Of a stretch of 43,573 bases of DNA, positions 7,595 to 15,585 are shown piece by piece. Where the stretch lies: assembly GCF_015356865.1 (NCBI RefSeq), contig NZ_JAAFZA010000071.1, positions 1 through 43,573 on the forward strand, given 5' to 3'. A model generated the notes under the pieces. It had not been told where the DNA came from, searched no databases, and saw nothing but the letters and a program-made list of their open reading frames with translations. How positions within the stretch are numbered: position 1 is the first letter of the stretch; each line of letters opens with the position of its first letter. The position numbers were made by a program, and so were the translations under genes. Origin of the DNA: Catenulispora pinisilvae. GTDB lineage: Bacteria; Actinomycetota; Actinomycetes; Streptomycetales; Catenulisporaceae.

Positions 7595-8722
7595 GTGCAG
7601 TTCTCCGTGATCTTCGAAGCCCAACTCGCCGACCCCACGCCGCAGCGTGAACGCGCGACCCTGGCCGACTGCGTCGAGCAGGCCGTGGCCGCCGAGGCCG
7701 CCGGCTTCGACCGGATCTGGGCCGTGGAGCACCACTCGCTGCTCCGCTACGCCCACATGTCCGCCCCCGACGTCTTCCTGGCCCACGTCGCCGCCAAGAC
7801 CAGCCGCATCCGCCTCGGCCACGGCGTCGTCTGCCTGCCGTTCGGCTACGGCCACCCGATCCGGGTCGCCGAACGGGCCGCGATGCTCGACGTCCTGTCC
7901 GGCGGCCGCCTCGACCTCGGGGCCGGACGTGGGGCGACCCGGCAGGAGATGGCGATGTGCGGTGTGGACCCCGCCTCGACCTACGAACAGGTCGAAGAAG
8001 CCTTACGGATCATCGGAAACTGCTGGACGGCCGAGCAGTTCCAGTGGCACGGACTGCTCGACATCGGCCCCGGCCAGGTGCTGCCCCGCCCGATCCAGAC
8101 CCCGCACCCGCCGCTGTTCATGGCGTGTTCGAAGGCTGAGACCCTGCGCACCGCGGCCGACTACGGCGTCGGCGCGCTGGTCCTGGGCTTCGCCGGTGCC
8201 GAGGAGATCTCGGCGCTGCGGCGGGTCTACGACGCGGCGCTGGCCGAGCGCACCGGCGAGCGGTTCGTCTCGGCGGTCCGCAACGACCACTTCGCCGCAC
8301 TGTGTCCGACGATCGTGGCCGACGACGGCGCCGAGGCGTTCCGGATCGGCGCGCGCGGCCAGCGCTTCTTCGCCGAGTCGATCCTGCACTGGTACGGCGG
8401 CGGCCCGGAGCCGTCCGAGGACACCGCGGACGACGACAACGCGGCCGTGCTCAAGCTGGAGCGGGAAGTGGTCGTCGCCAAGCTGCACGAGGCGAACATC
8501 CCGGTCCGTCCCAGCTCCACCGGCACCTACAACGTGGACCACGCCTACGGCACCGCGTCCCGCGCCGTCGAGTACGTCGAACAACTCGCCCGGATCGGCG
8601 TCGACGAGGTGATCTGTCTGATCCAGATGGGTACCGTCCCGCATGACGCCGCGCTGGAGACCATCGGCCAGTGGGGAGCTCATGTCATCCCGCACTTCCG
8701 GAAGAAGGACGAGACCCGATGA
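7595..8722 (+). CDS. LLM-class flavin-dependent oxidoreductase (luciferase-like monooxygenase)
   Basis: A 375-residue protein of the bacterial-luciferase-like superfamily, which uses reduced FMN or F420. Family features are the opening MQFSVIFEAQL, DRIWAVEHHSL, RIRLGHGVVCLPFGYGHPIRVAERAAMLDVLSGGR region and the C-terminal VEYVEQLARIGVDEVICLIQMG. The GTG start has a good GGGAGG ribosome-binding site 5 bases upstream. Its stop overlaps the next start (ATGA), so it forms an operon with the esterase. Substrate is not evident. A monooxygenase making an ester (Baeyer-Villiger type) followed by an esterase would be one coherent reading, which is an inference. Confidence 0.85.
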   Translation: MQFSVIFEAQLADPTPQRERATLADCVEQAVAAEAAGFDRIWAVEHHSLLRYAHMSAPDVFLAHVAAKTSRIRLGHGVVCLPFGYGHPIRVAERAAMLDVLSGGRLDLGAGRGATRQEMAMCGVDPASTYEQVEEALRIIGNCWTAEQFQWHGLLDIGPGQVLPRPIQTPHPPLFMACSKAETLRTAADYGVGALVLGFAGAEEISALRRVYDAALAERTGERFVSAVRNDHFAALCPTIVADDGAEAFRIGARGQRFFAESILHWYGGGPEPSEDTADDDNAAVLKLEREVVVAKLHEANIPVRPSSTGTYNVDHAYGTASRAVEYVEQLARIGVDEVICLIQMGTVPHDAALETIGQWGAHVIPHFRKKDETR

Positions 8723-9690
8723 CGCTCGATCCAAGTGCCCGCGCCATCGTCGACGTGCTCACGGCGGTCTTCCCCGATCTCGGCGAGACCGTCACCGACG
8801 CGGTCCAGGCCCGCGAAATCCTTGCGCACGCACCGGAACTGCCGATCCTGGTGGAACTTCCCTCGGTCGTGGACCGGACGGTCCCGGGGCCCGAAGGCGC
8901 CTCCGAGGTCCCGGTCCGGATCTACCGCCCGGTCGCGGATCAGGATGCTGATCCCGATGCGACGACACCTGTCGTCGTGTTCTTCCACGGCGGCGGCTTC
9001 TCGATCTGCAACATCGCCGTCTACGACAACTTCTGTCGCGACCTCGCGCACTCGACGGGCGCGACGGTGGTCTCGGTGGAGTACCGGCTCGCGCCGGAGA
9101 CGCCTTACCCGGGTGGCCTGAACGACGCCTACGCCGTCACGAGTTGGGTCAGCTCGCACGCCGCTGAACTGCGAGTGGACCCGGCCCGGCTCGCCGTCGC
9201 CGGGGACAGCTCCGGCGGCAATTTCGCGGCGGTGGTGTCGTTGATGGCGCGGGATCGCGCCGCGCAGGGGAGTCCGAGCCCTGCGATCGCCCTCCAACTG
9301 CTCATCTATCCGTCCGTGGACATCGGCGAGAACGGCTACCCGTCGCGGGAGGAGAACGCGACAGGGTTCTTCCTCACCGCGAAGCACATGGCCTGGTTCC
9401 ACGAGCAATACGTGCAGGGTGCCGACGTCGCCGATCCCTACATGTCGCCGATCAATGCGCCAGATCTCAGTGGTCTGCCGCGGGCCTGCATCGTCACCGC
9501 CGAGCACGATCCGCTGCGGGACGAAGGCGACGCCTACGCGGCCAGGCTCGCCGCGGCCGGGGTCGCCGTGGAGCACCTTCCGGTGGAGGGGATGTTCCAT
9601 GGCTTCCTGAACATGCCGCATCCGACCGCCGCGAAGACCCGCGCCGCGGTGTTCGCCGCGGTGCGGGCCGGTCTAGCGGTCGGCCGATGA
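8719..9690 (+). CDS. Alpha/beta hydrolase of the hormone-sensitive-lipase family
   Basis: A 323-residue carboxylesterase-type enzyme. The oxyanion-hole motif HGGG is at residues 90-93 and the nucleophile motif GDSSGG at 162-167 (catalytic Ser about 164). The acid lies in the AEHDPLRDEG segment and the catalytic His in MFHGF near the C-terminus. The ATG overlaps the TGA of the LLM oxidoreductase gene (ATGA), fixing the start. It is probably co-translated with that enzyme and may hydrolyse its product. No signal peptide, so cytoplasmic. Confidence 0.88.
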   Translation: MTLDPSARAIVDVLTAVFPDLGETVTDAVQAREILAHAPELPILVELPSVVDRTVPGPEGASEVPVRIYRPVADQDADPDATTPVVVFFHGGGFSICNIAVYDNFCRDLAHSTGATVVSVEYRLAPETPYPGGLNDAYAVTSWVSSHAAELRVDPARLAVAGDSSGGNFAAVVSLMARDRAAQGSPSPAIALQLLIYPSVDIGENGYPSREENATGFFLTAKHMAWFHEQYVQGADVADPYMSPINAPDLSGLPRACIVTAEHDPLRDEGDAYAARLAAAGVAVEHLPVEGMFHGFLNMPHPTAAKTRAAVFAAVRAGLAVGR

Positions 9691-9701
9691 GTGCCTGAGC
9701 G

Positions 9702-10454
9702 CTACTTGACCGTGACGGGGGAGTTGGTGGTCCGCACCGTGATCAGGTTCTCGGAGTGGCGGTTCGAGCCGTTTTCCAGATTCGTGTCGCCGTTGGTGGC
9801 ATGGGCGTCGTCGAAGTAGCTGGTGCGACCGTCGGTGGTGATGTCGACCGGCGCGTTGGTGCTCAGTGCTGTGATGTTCTTCGGGCCGCCGGCGAAGGCG
9901 GCCTGGATCGGGGCGTTCGTGGTCTTCATGTATGCGTCGCCGCCGCCGAGCTGGTCCGTGGTGATGCCGCCGTTCGTGGTCTTCAGGTTCACGGACCCGG
10001 ACACGTTGCTCACCTGGACACCGCCGTTGGTGGTCACCACCTGCACCGAAACGGACGGCGCTACCTGGATGTCGATGTCCGCGCTGCCGCACTGGCCGCC
10101 GTCGCAGGACTTCGACAGGGTCAGCACGCCGTTCGCGAGACTCTGGTCGAGGGCTACCGGATGGCCGTCGCCGCCCAAGTCGCCCCACTGCAACGTGGCG
10201 TGCCCGGACACGCCGGGAACCGTGGCGTTGCCGGTGATGTGCACCGAGCTGTCGGTGTCGGACACCACGATCTTCTGGACCGGACCGGCCTGGTCGATGT
10301 CCACCTGCTCGGTCTTCTCGCTCACCGAGCCGGACACCACGAGCGCGGCGGCACCGGCCGGGACCGCGATCGCGGCGACGATGCCGAGCAGGGCGACGGT
10401 GCTGATCCGGACGGTCGTGATCGGGCGGCGGGTCGGGGTGGGTTCGGAGGTCAT
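9702..10454 (-). CDS. Membrane-anchored DUF4097-type beta-repeat protein (paralogue 1)
   Basis: A 250-residue protein with a short cytoplasmic N-terminus, one membrane segment (about residues 17-41) and an extracytoplasmic region of short beta-repeats containing TTNGGV/TTNGGI/TTNAPI motifs, as in DUF4097 (adhesin-like right-handed beta-repeat) proteins. One Cys pair (CDGGQC) is present. Function of the family is unknown; they are often near two-component or ECF systems. It lies 9 bases downstream of a paralogue of the same size and architecture, so the pair arose by tandem duplication and is probably one operon. Confidence 0.75.
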   Translation of the reverse strand: MTSEPTPTRRPITTVRISTVALLGIVAAIAVPAGAAALVVSGSVSEKTEQVDIDQAGPVQKIVVSDTDSSVHITGNATVPGVSGHATLQWGDLGGDGHPVALDQSLANGVLTLSKSCDGGQCGSADIDIQVAPSVSVQVVTTNGGVQVSNVSGSVNLKTTNGGITTDQLGGGDAYMKTTNAPIQAAFAGGPKNITALSTNAPVDITTDGRTSYFDDAHATNGDTNLENGSNRHSENLITVRTTNSPVTVK

Positions 10455-10463
10455 TTCAGGGCC

Positions 10464-11210
10464 CTAACTGATGGTCACGTCGCCGTTGGCGGTGGTCACG
10501 TCGATCTCGTTCGGCGACCTGCGGTCCCGCACGTTGGACAGCTGCCGTGTGCCGTTGGTGACGTGGACCGCGTCGGAGTACGCGGTGCTGCCGTCGGTGG
10601 TGATGTGCACGTCGGCGTTGATGGTGCCGGCGGTGATCCGGGACGGCGCGCCGCGGAACGAGGCGTCGATGCCGCCGTTCGTCGTCTTGAAGGAGCAGTT
10701 CGCCGACCCCAGCCCGTCGGCCTCGATCCCGCCGTTGCTCGACGTCAGCACGGCGGCGCCGCTGACCCCGTTGAGCACGATCTGCCCGTTGGAGGTGGTG
10801 GCCTGTACTGAGACGGACGCGGGCACCGTCAGTGTGATGTCGATCGGCCCGCACCCGCCGTCGGAGCAGTCCTTGGTGAGCGTCAGCACCCCGCCGGCGA
10901 CACTCTGCCGCAGCGCCGCCCGCTTCCCGCCCTTGCCCTTCCACTGCACGACGGCCTGCCCGTCCACGCCCGTGACCGCCGGATCGCCGGAGATCTGCAC
11001 GTCGCTCTCGGAGTCGTCGACGACGACCCGCGTGATCGGTCCCGCCGCCCGGATCGGGACCTGTGCCTGCTGGTCGGTGACCTGCGTGGACATCCCCATC
11101 GTGGCGACGGCGACCGGCACGCTCACGGCCACGATCACGCCGGCCATGGCGAGGCTGCTCATCCGCAGGGCGCCGATCGGGGCGCGGGGCGGGGTGGCGT
11201 CGAAGGTCAT
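10464..11210 (-). CDS. Membrane-anchored DUF4097-type beta-repeat protein (paralogue 2)
   Basis: A 248-residue paralogue of the protein encoded just downstream. It has a membrane segment at about residues 16-38, the shared core (GPITRVVVDDSESDVQISG, GGVLTLTKDC, SSNGGIEADGLG, TTNGGIDASF) and a Cys-rich CSDGGC segment matching CDGGQC in the paralogue. The ATG at 11210 starts the MTFDATPP sequence; a longer upstream frame to 11261 has no conserved residues. The two genes are separated by 9 bases. The extracytoplasmic domain may bind a surface ligand, but no function can be assigned. Confidence 0.75.
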   Translation of the reverse strand: MTFDATPPRAPIGALRMSSLAMAGVIVAVSVPVAVATMGMSTQVTDQQAQVPIRAAGPITRVVVDDSESDVQISGDPAVTGVDGQAVVQWKGKGGKRAALRQSVAGGVLTLTKDCSDGGCGPIDITLTVPASVSVQATTSNGQIVLNGVSGAAVLTSSNGGIEADGLGSANCSFKTTNGGIDASFRGAPSRITAGTINADVHITTDGSTAYSDAVHVTNGTRQLSNVRDRRSPNEIDVTTANGDVTIS

Positions 11211-11367
11211 GAGTAGATGGTGGCTCGGCGGCGCGGGTCGGGGCGATGGGGGTAACCCCACTGTTGGGCGGTACTCACCCTACCTGGGAGGATCTTGGGG
11301 CGGCGCGGACCGCCGCCGGAGAATCTGCCGGATAGCGGTCTGACCTGCGTGAATCGTGAGTCCCGGG

Positions 11368-12258
11368 TCAAAGCTCCCCGAGGTCCCGGAGCAGCCGATC
11401 GCGGTGGAAGGCGGGGCCGCCCCAGGCGGCGTGCAGCGACCGGATCTTCTTGAAGTAGACGGACAGGTCGTACTCGTCGGTGTAGCCGATGGCGCCGTGG
11501 AGCTGGAGCGCGGCCCGGGCGGCACGGTAGGCGGCCTCGCTCGCGGCAGCCTTCGCGGCCGAGACATCGCGCGGCTCGGCGCTGAGCGCGGCGGCGAAGA
11601 CCAGGGGCCGGGCGAACTCCAGGCCGGTGTGCGCATCGGCGAGGCGGTGCTTGACGGCCTGGTACTCGCCGATCGCGCGGCCGTACTGAACGCGCTGCTT
11701 GGCGTAGGCGACGGTCATATCGAGGGCGGCACGTCCCAGGCCCAGGAGCTGCGCGGCGGTGAGGAGCGCGGCGGTGTCGAGGATCAGCTCGGCGGGAGCG
11801 GGAGCGGGCTCGGGCTGGGGCCGCTCGGCGATGCGGAAGAGGGACCGGGTGGGGTCGAGCGAGGCGACCGGCTGCGAATCGGCAGCAGGGAAACAGGCCT
11901 CTGCGATATCGGCATTCGGTGCGTAGGGCGAGACCGGCGGCACGGCGGCGGTCACGATCGCCCCGGCGGCGATGCGCGGCCGCCACTCGGGGAGCGCGGC
12001 CGCGACGGCGAGGGATTCCGGATACGGGCCGGGAGCCGCGTGGTAGCCGATGCGCTCCATGGCGGTACACAACTCGACCGGATACTCGCCGGCCAGCGAG
12101 TGCACGCCGATGGCCGCCAGCCCGCGCCAGATCTCCAGCCCCGGCTTGGTATCACCCGCTGCCCAGGCGCGCGCCGCGGCCACGCCGTTCGCGTCGCGCA
12201 ACAAGGAGTCGACCGCATCGCGGAAGTCGCGCTGCTCCTCGGTCAGTGCGAACCTCAC
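11368..12258 (-). CDS. Short acyl-CoA dehydrogenase, FadE32/FadE33-like subunit
   Basis: A 296-residue acyl-CoA dehydrogenase-family protein, short for the family (usually 370-400). The N-terminal helical domain and the beta domain (about residues 85-160) are reduced, while the C-terminal domain is well kept (LGLGRAALDMTVAYAKQRVQYGR, YQAVKHRLAD, ALQLHGAIGYTDEYDLSVYFKK). In Mycobacterium the FadE31-FadE32-FadE33 set, needed late in steroid ring C/D breakdown, mixes long and short dehydrogenases thought to assemble as heteromers; this gene downstream of a FadE31-like gene fits the short partner. The GTG start overlaps the stop of the small collagen-like ORF (GTGA), fixing the start. Which of FadE32 or FadE33 it corresponds to cannot be decided here. 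Confidence 0.75.
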   Translation of the reverse strand: MRFALTEEQRDFRDAVDSLLRDANGVAAARAWAAGDTKPGLEIWRGLAAIGVHSLAGEYPVELCTAMERIGYHAAPGPYPESLAVAAALPEWRPRIAAGAIVTAAVPPVSPYAPNADIAEACFPAADSQPVASLDPTRSLFRIAERPQPEPAPAPAELILDTAALLTAAQLLGLGRAALDMTVAYAKQRVQYGRAIGEYQAVKHRLADAHTGLEFARPLVFAAALSAEPRDVSAAKAAASEAAYRAARAALQLHGAIGYTDEYDLSVYFKKIRSLHAAWGGPAFHRDRLLRDLGEL

Positions 12259-12422
12259 CGCGCCGCCTCCTCAGCTCGCGCCCGATCACCAGCGTCAGGG
12301 ATATCAGTGTCACCGGGGCCATCAGCACCACCGGGGACGCCAGCATCACCGGGAACACCAGCATCACCGGGGACACCAGCGTCACCGGACATCACCATCG
12401 CGCCGCGCGACTCCACTGTCAC
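12255..12422 (-). CDS. Small collagen-like hexapeptide-repeat protein between two fadE genes
   Basis: A 55-codon open frame runs from a GTG that overlaps the TGA of the fadE31-like gene (GTGA) to a TGA that overlaps the GTG of the short fadE gene (GTGA). The product has GDAGVP three times at residues 13-30, then GGADGP and GDTDIP, a Gly-x-Pro-rich composition like a collagen-type linker, and an acidic/basic helical tail (DRARAEEAAR). Start-stop overlaps at both ends suggest that ribosomes pass through it and that it couples the two dehydrogenases. It may be a real small protein, or a repeat-grown linker that once joined or still spaces the flanking reading frames. Nothing comparable in the known mycobacterial cluster is recalled. 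Confidence 0.5.
   Translation of the reverse strand: MTVESRGAMVMSGDAGVPGDAGVPGDAGVPGGADGPGDTDIPDAGDRARAEEAAR
12297..12386 (-). repeat. 18-bp tandem repeat coding for GDAGVP units
   Basis: Five 18-bp units stand head to tail; the three at 12333-12386 are nearly identical and the two nearer 12297 are diverged. They make up the repeat region of the small collagen-like ORF. Confidence 0.8.
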
Positions 12423-13561
12423 CGAGCCCCCCTCGGCAATCCGAGCACCCGCTCGGCCACCACATTCCGCTGCACCTCATTGGTCCCGGCGTAGATCGGT
12501 CCGGCGAGCGCGAACAAGTACCCGGCCATCCAGGCCGAGTCCAGCGTCTCCGCTTCCGGTCCCAGCAGATCCAGCGCCGTCTCGTGCATCGCCAGGTCCA
12601 GCTCCGACCAGAACAGCTTGTTCACGCTCGTCTCGGCCCCCAGCGTGCCGCCGTCCGCGATCCGCGCCGCGGTCTCGAACGTCGCCAGCCGGTAGGCCCG
12701 CGCGCCGATCCAGGCGTCCGCGACCCGGTCGCGGAACTCCGCCGGCCGGCCCGCCGCCTGCCACGACGACACCAGCCGTGCGGCCGTGGCCATGAACCGC
12801 CCCGGCGAGCGCAGGTAGAGCCCGCGCTCCTTGCCGGCGGTGGCCATCGTCACCTTCCAGCCCTCGCCGACGCCGCCGAGCACGTCCGCGTCGGGCACGT
12901 ACACCGCGTCGAAGAAGAGCTCTGCGAAGCCCGGCTCGCCGTCGAACTGGGGGATCGGGCGTACCGTGATTCCCGGTGCGGTCAGCGGGAACAGGAAGTA
13001 CGTCAGCCCTTGATGACGCTCGGCCGCCGGGTCGCTGCGGAACAGGCCGAAGCCCCAGTCCGCGAACGCCGCACGCGAGGACCACGTCTTCTGTCCCGAC
13101 AGCAGCCATCCGTCGTCCGACGGCGCCCGCACCGCCGTGGAACGCAGCGACGCCAGGTCCGAACCGGCCTCCGGCTCGGACCACACCTGCGCCCAGATCT
13201 GCTCGCCGGAGGCCATCGCGGGCAGGAACCGCGCTTTCTGCGCGGCGCTCCCGTGGTCCAGCATCGACGGCGCCAGCAGGTTGATCCCGTTCTGCGACAC
13301 GCGTCCCGGGGCGCCGGCGGCCCAGTACTCCTCCTCGAAGATCAGCCACTCGGTGATCGACGCGCCGCGGCCGCCGTATTCGGCCGGCCACGACACCACC
13401 GAATAGCGCTCCCGGAACAGCTCGAGTTCCCAGCGGCGGTGCGCCTCGAAGCCCTCGGCGGTGTCCATCGACGGCAGCGGTCCGGCCGGCAGGTGGGCGG
13501 CCAGCCAGGTCCGCACCGTCGCCCGGAACTCCTCCTCGGCCGTGCTGAAGCTCAGGTCCAC
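12419..13561 (-). CDS. fadE31: Acyl-CoA dehydrogenase, FadE31-like
   Basis: A 380-residue full-length acyl-CoA dehydrogenase. It contains WPAEYGGRGASITEWLIFEEEY, the flavin-binding IWAQVWSEPEAGSDLASLRSTA region, GQKTWSSRAAFADWGFGLFRSDPAAERH and the C-terminal PIYAGTNEVQRNVVAERVLGLP, closely resembling mycobacterial FadE31 (Rv3562) from memory. FadE31 acts in breakdown of the propanoate/ring-opened products of steroid rings C and D. The GTG at 13561 follows a TANNNT box (TACGGT) by exactly 7 bases and no ribosome-binding site, so the transcript is probably leaderless. It is divergent from fadE30 across a 42-bp spacer carrying the KstR2-type operator, and its stop overlaps the small collagen-like ORF. 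Confidence 0.85.
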   Translation of the reverse strand: MDLSFSTAEEEFRATVRTWLAAHLPAGPLPSMDTAEGFEAHRRWELELFRERYSVVSWPAEYGGRGASITEWLIFEEEYWAAGAPGRVSQNGINLLAPSMLDHGSAAQKARFLPAMASGEQIWAQVWSEPEAGSDLASLRSTAVRAPSDDGWLLSGQKTWSSRAAFADWGFGLFRSDPAAERHQGLTYFLFPLTAPGITVRPIPQFDGEPGFAELFFDAVYVPDADVLGGVGEGWKVTMATAGKERGLYLRSPGRFMATAARLVSSWQAAGRPAEFRDRVADAWIGARAYRLATFETAARIADGGTLGAETSVNKLFWSELDLAMHETALDLLGPEAETLDSAWMAGYLFALAGPIYAGTNEVQRNVVAERVLGLPRGAR

Positions 13562-13572
13562 GCGGCCTACCG

Positions 13573-13592
13573 TACCAAGCAAACGATTGGTA
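13573..13592. promoter_or_regulatory. KstR2-type operator between divergent fadE31 and fadE30
   Basis: TACCAAGCAAACGATTGGTA is a near-perfect palindrome (outer six bases of each arm match fully). It sits exactly in the middle of the 42-bp spacer: 11 bases to each GTG. A TANNNT -10 element overlaps or abuts each edge (TAGGGT at 13591-13596; TACGGT on the minus strand at 13569-13574), each 7 bases from its GTG. Related sites are at 25531-25550 and 32616-32635. The half-site contains CAAG as in the mycobacterial KstR2 motif, but the spacing differs. Confidence 0.7.
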
Positions 13593-13603
13593 GGGTAGCC
13601 TCC

Positions 13604-14788
13604 GTGGACCTCACCGACACCGCCGAGGACGAGGCGTTCCGTGCCGAGGTCCGGGCATGGCTCCACGACCACCTGACCGGCGAATTCGCCGAGGCCAAGG
13701 GATTGGGCGGGCCGGGGCGCGAGCACGAGGCCTTCGACGTCCGCCTCAAGTGGGACCGCGACCTGGCGCTGCACGGCTGGACTTGCCTGGACTGGCCCAA
13801 GGAGTACGGGGGCCGGGCCGCCAGCGTCGCGCAGCAGGTGATCTTCCACGAGGAGTACGCCCGCGCCGACGCCCCGATCCGCGTCAGCCACATCGGTGAA
13901 CAGCTCCTCGGCCCGACGCTCATCGCTTTCGGCACCGAGGAGCAGAAGCAGCGCTTCCTGCCCGGGATCCGGGACGTGACAGAGCTCTGGTGTCAGGGCT
14001 ATTCGGAACCCGACGCCGGCTCCGACCTCGCCAACGTCAAGACCACAGCCGTGCTCGGCGAGGACGGCGCCGAGTGGATCCTCAACGGCCAGAAGGTCTG
14101 GACGTCGCTGGCGCACCTGGCCGACTGGTGCTTCGTCGTGGCCCGCACCGACCCCGAGGCGCCGAAACATCGAGGCCTGTCATACCTGCTGGTCCCGATG
14201 AAGCAGCCAGGCGTGGAAGTCCGGCCGATCCTGCAGCTGACCCGGACCTCCGAGTTCAACGAGGTCTACTTCACCGACGCCCGCACGGCCGCGGCGAACG
14301 TCGTCGGGGCGGTGGACGACGGCTGGCGGATCGCGATGGCCACGCTCGGCTTCGAGCGCGGCGTGTCGACGCTCGGGCAGCAGATCGGCTTCCGGCGCGA
14401 GCTGGACGCGGTCATCGCGCTGGCCCGCCGGACCGGCGCGCTCGACGAGCCGCTGATCCTGGACCGCCTCACCCGCGCCGGTATCGGTCTGGACGTCCTG
14501 CGCCTCAATGCCCTGCGTTCCATGACCGGTCTGGCCGACGGCGCGCCCGGCCCGGCGGCCTCGATCGCGAAGCTGGCCTGGGCCCGCTGGCACCGGGACC
14601 TCGGCGAGCTGGCGATGGACGTGCTCGGCCCGGCCGGCACCGTCACCGGACCCGACTACGACCTGGACGAATGGCAACGGCTGTGGCTGTTCAGCCGCGC
14701 CGACACCATCTACGGCGGATCCGACGAGATCCAGCGGAACGTCATCGCCGAGCGCGTTCTCGGCCTGCCGAAGGAGCCGCGAGCGTGA
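13604..14788 (+). CDS. fadE30: Acyl-CoA dehydrogenase FadE30 (HIP-CoA dehydrogenase)
   Basis: A 394-residue acyl-CoA dehydrogenase strongly resembling mycobacterial FadE30 (Rv3560c): KGLGGPGREHEAF near residue 30, WPKEYGGRAAS, DVTELWCQGYSEPDAGSDLA, VWTSLAHLADWCFVVARTD, FERGVSTLGQQI, and the ending DTIYGGSDEIQRNVIAERVLGLPKEP. FadE30 introduces the double bond into the propanoyl side chain of HIP-CoA derivatives, the first beta-oxidation step of the steroid ring C/D remnant. The GTG at 13604 is preceded by TAGGGT with 7 bases between, the geometry of a leaderless mRNA; the open frame extends far upstream without conserved sequence. Its stop overlaps the GTG of ipdF (GTGA). Confidence 0.9.
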   Translation: MDLTDTAEDEAFRAEVRAWLHDHLTGEFAEAKGLGGPGREHEAFDVRLKWDRDLALHGWTCLDWPKEYGGRAASVAQQVIFHEEYARADAPIRVSHIGEQLLGPTLIAFGTEEQKQRFLPGIRDVTELWCQGYSEPDAGSDLANVKTTAVLGEDGAEWILNGQKVWTSLAHLADWCFVVARTDPEAPKHRGLSYLLVPMKQPGVEVRPILQLTRTSEFNEVYFTDARTAAANVVGAVDDGWRIAMATLGFERGVSTLGQQIGFRRELDAVIALARRTGALDEPLILDRLTRAGIGLDVLRLNALRSMTGLADGAPGPAASIAKLAWARWHRDLGELAMDVLGPAGTVTGPDYDLDEWQRLWLFSRADTIYGGSDEIQRNVIAERVLGLPKEPRA

Positions 14789-15585
14789 GTGCAGCAAAGG
14801 GGATCCCCGCGCCTTCCTACGTCCCCGGCCACAACCTGCTGGCCGGCAAGAACATCGCCGTCACCGCCGCCGCCGGAACCGGCATCGGCGCCGCGGCCGC
14901 TCGCCGCTGCCTGGAAGAAGGCGCGCGGGTCGTCGTCAGCGACCACCACGAACGTCGCCTGGAGGAAACGCGTACGGCGCTCGCCGAGGACTTCGGCGAG
15001 GACCACGTCCACGCCATCGTCTGCGACGTCACCCGCGAGGAGCAGGTGCAAGGTCTGATCGACGGTACCGCCGAGCGCTTCGGAACCCTCGACGTCCTGA
15101 TCAACAACGCCGGCCTGGGCGGCACCGCCTCAGTCCTGGACATGACAGACGACCAGTGGCTGCGCGTCCTGGACGTCACCCTGAACGGCACCTTCCGCTG
15201 CACCCGGGCTGCCCTGCGCCGGATGCGCGACCAGGGCTCCGGCGGCGCCGTCGTCAACAACGCCTCGGTGACCGGCTGGCGCGCGCAGGAGGGCCAGGCG
15301 CACTACGCCGCCGCCAAGGCCGGGGTCATGGCCCTGACCCGCTGCTCGGCCCTGGACGCCGCCCCCTACGGTGTCCGGGTGAACGCCGTGGCGCCCTCGC
15401 TGGCCATGCACCCGTTCCTCGCCAAGGTCACGACCGACGAACTGCTGGCCGAGCTGACCGCCCGCGAGGCGTTCGGGCGCGCCGCCGAGCCCTGGGAGGT
15501 CGCGAATGCCATGGTGTTCCTGGCAAGCGACTATGCCTCCTACCTGACCGGTGAAGTCCTCTCCGTTTCGAGCCAACATGCCTAA
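14785..15585 (+). CDS. ipdF: IpdF, short-chain dehydrogenase of steroid ring C/D degradation
   Basis: A 266-residue classical SDR with an unusual cofactor loop TAAAGTGIG at residues 27-35, NNAG at 107-110, Ser161 and the Y174-A-A-A-K178 catalytic pair. The variant loop, the SDHHERRLEET stretch and the C-terminal FGRAAEPWEVANAMVFLASDYASYLTGEVLSVS match mycobacterial IpdF (Rv3559c). IpdF oxidises or reduces the 5-hydroxy/5-oxo group of the HIC-CoA intermediate, so that IpdC can introduce the ring double bond. The GTG start overlaps the fadE30 stop, and the stop lies inside the first codons of kstR2, so the three genes are one coupled operon. Confidence 0.9.
   Translation: MSAAKGIPAPSYVPGHNLLAGKNIAVTAAAGTGIGAAAARRCLEEGARVVVSDHHERRLEETRTALAEDFGEDHVHAIVCDVTREEQVQGLIDGTAERFGTLDVLINNAGLGGTASVLDMTDDQWLRVLDVTLNGTFRCTRAALRRMRDQGSGGAVVNNASVTGWRAQEGQAHYAAAKAGVMALTRCSALDAAPYGVRVNAVAPSLAMHPFLAKVTTDELLAELTAREAFGRAAEPWEVANAMVFLASDYASYLTGEVLSVSSQHA

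Noticed and set aside
12050-13603. Long N-terminal extension of fadE30
   Set aside because: Open only because of GC bias; it runs through the divergent fadE31 gene and the operator, and conservation starts at the GTG at 13604.
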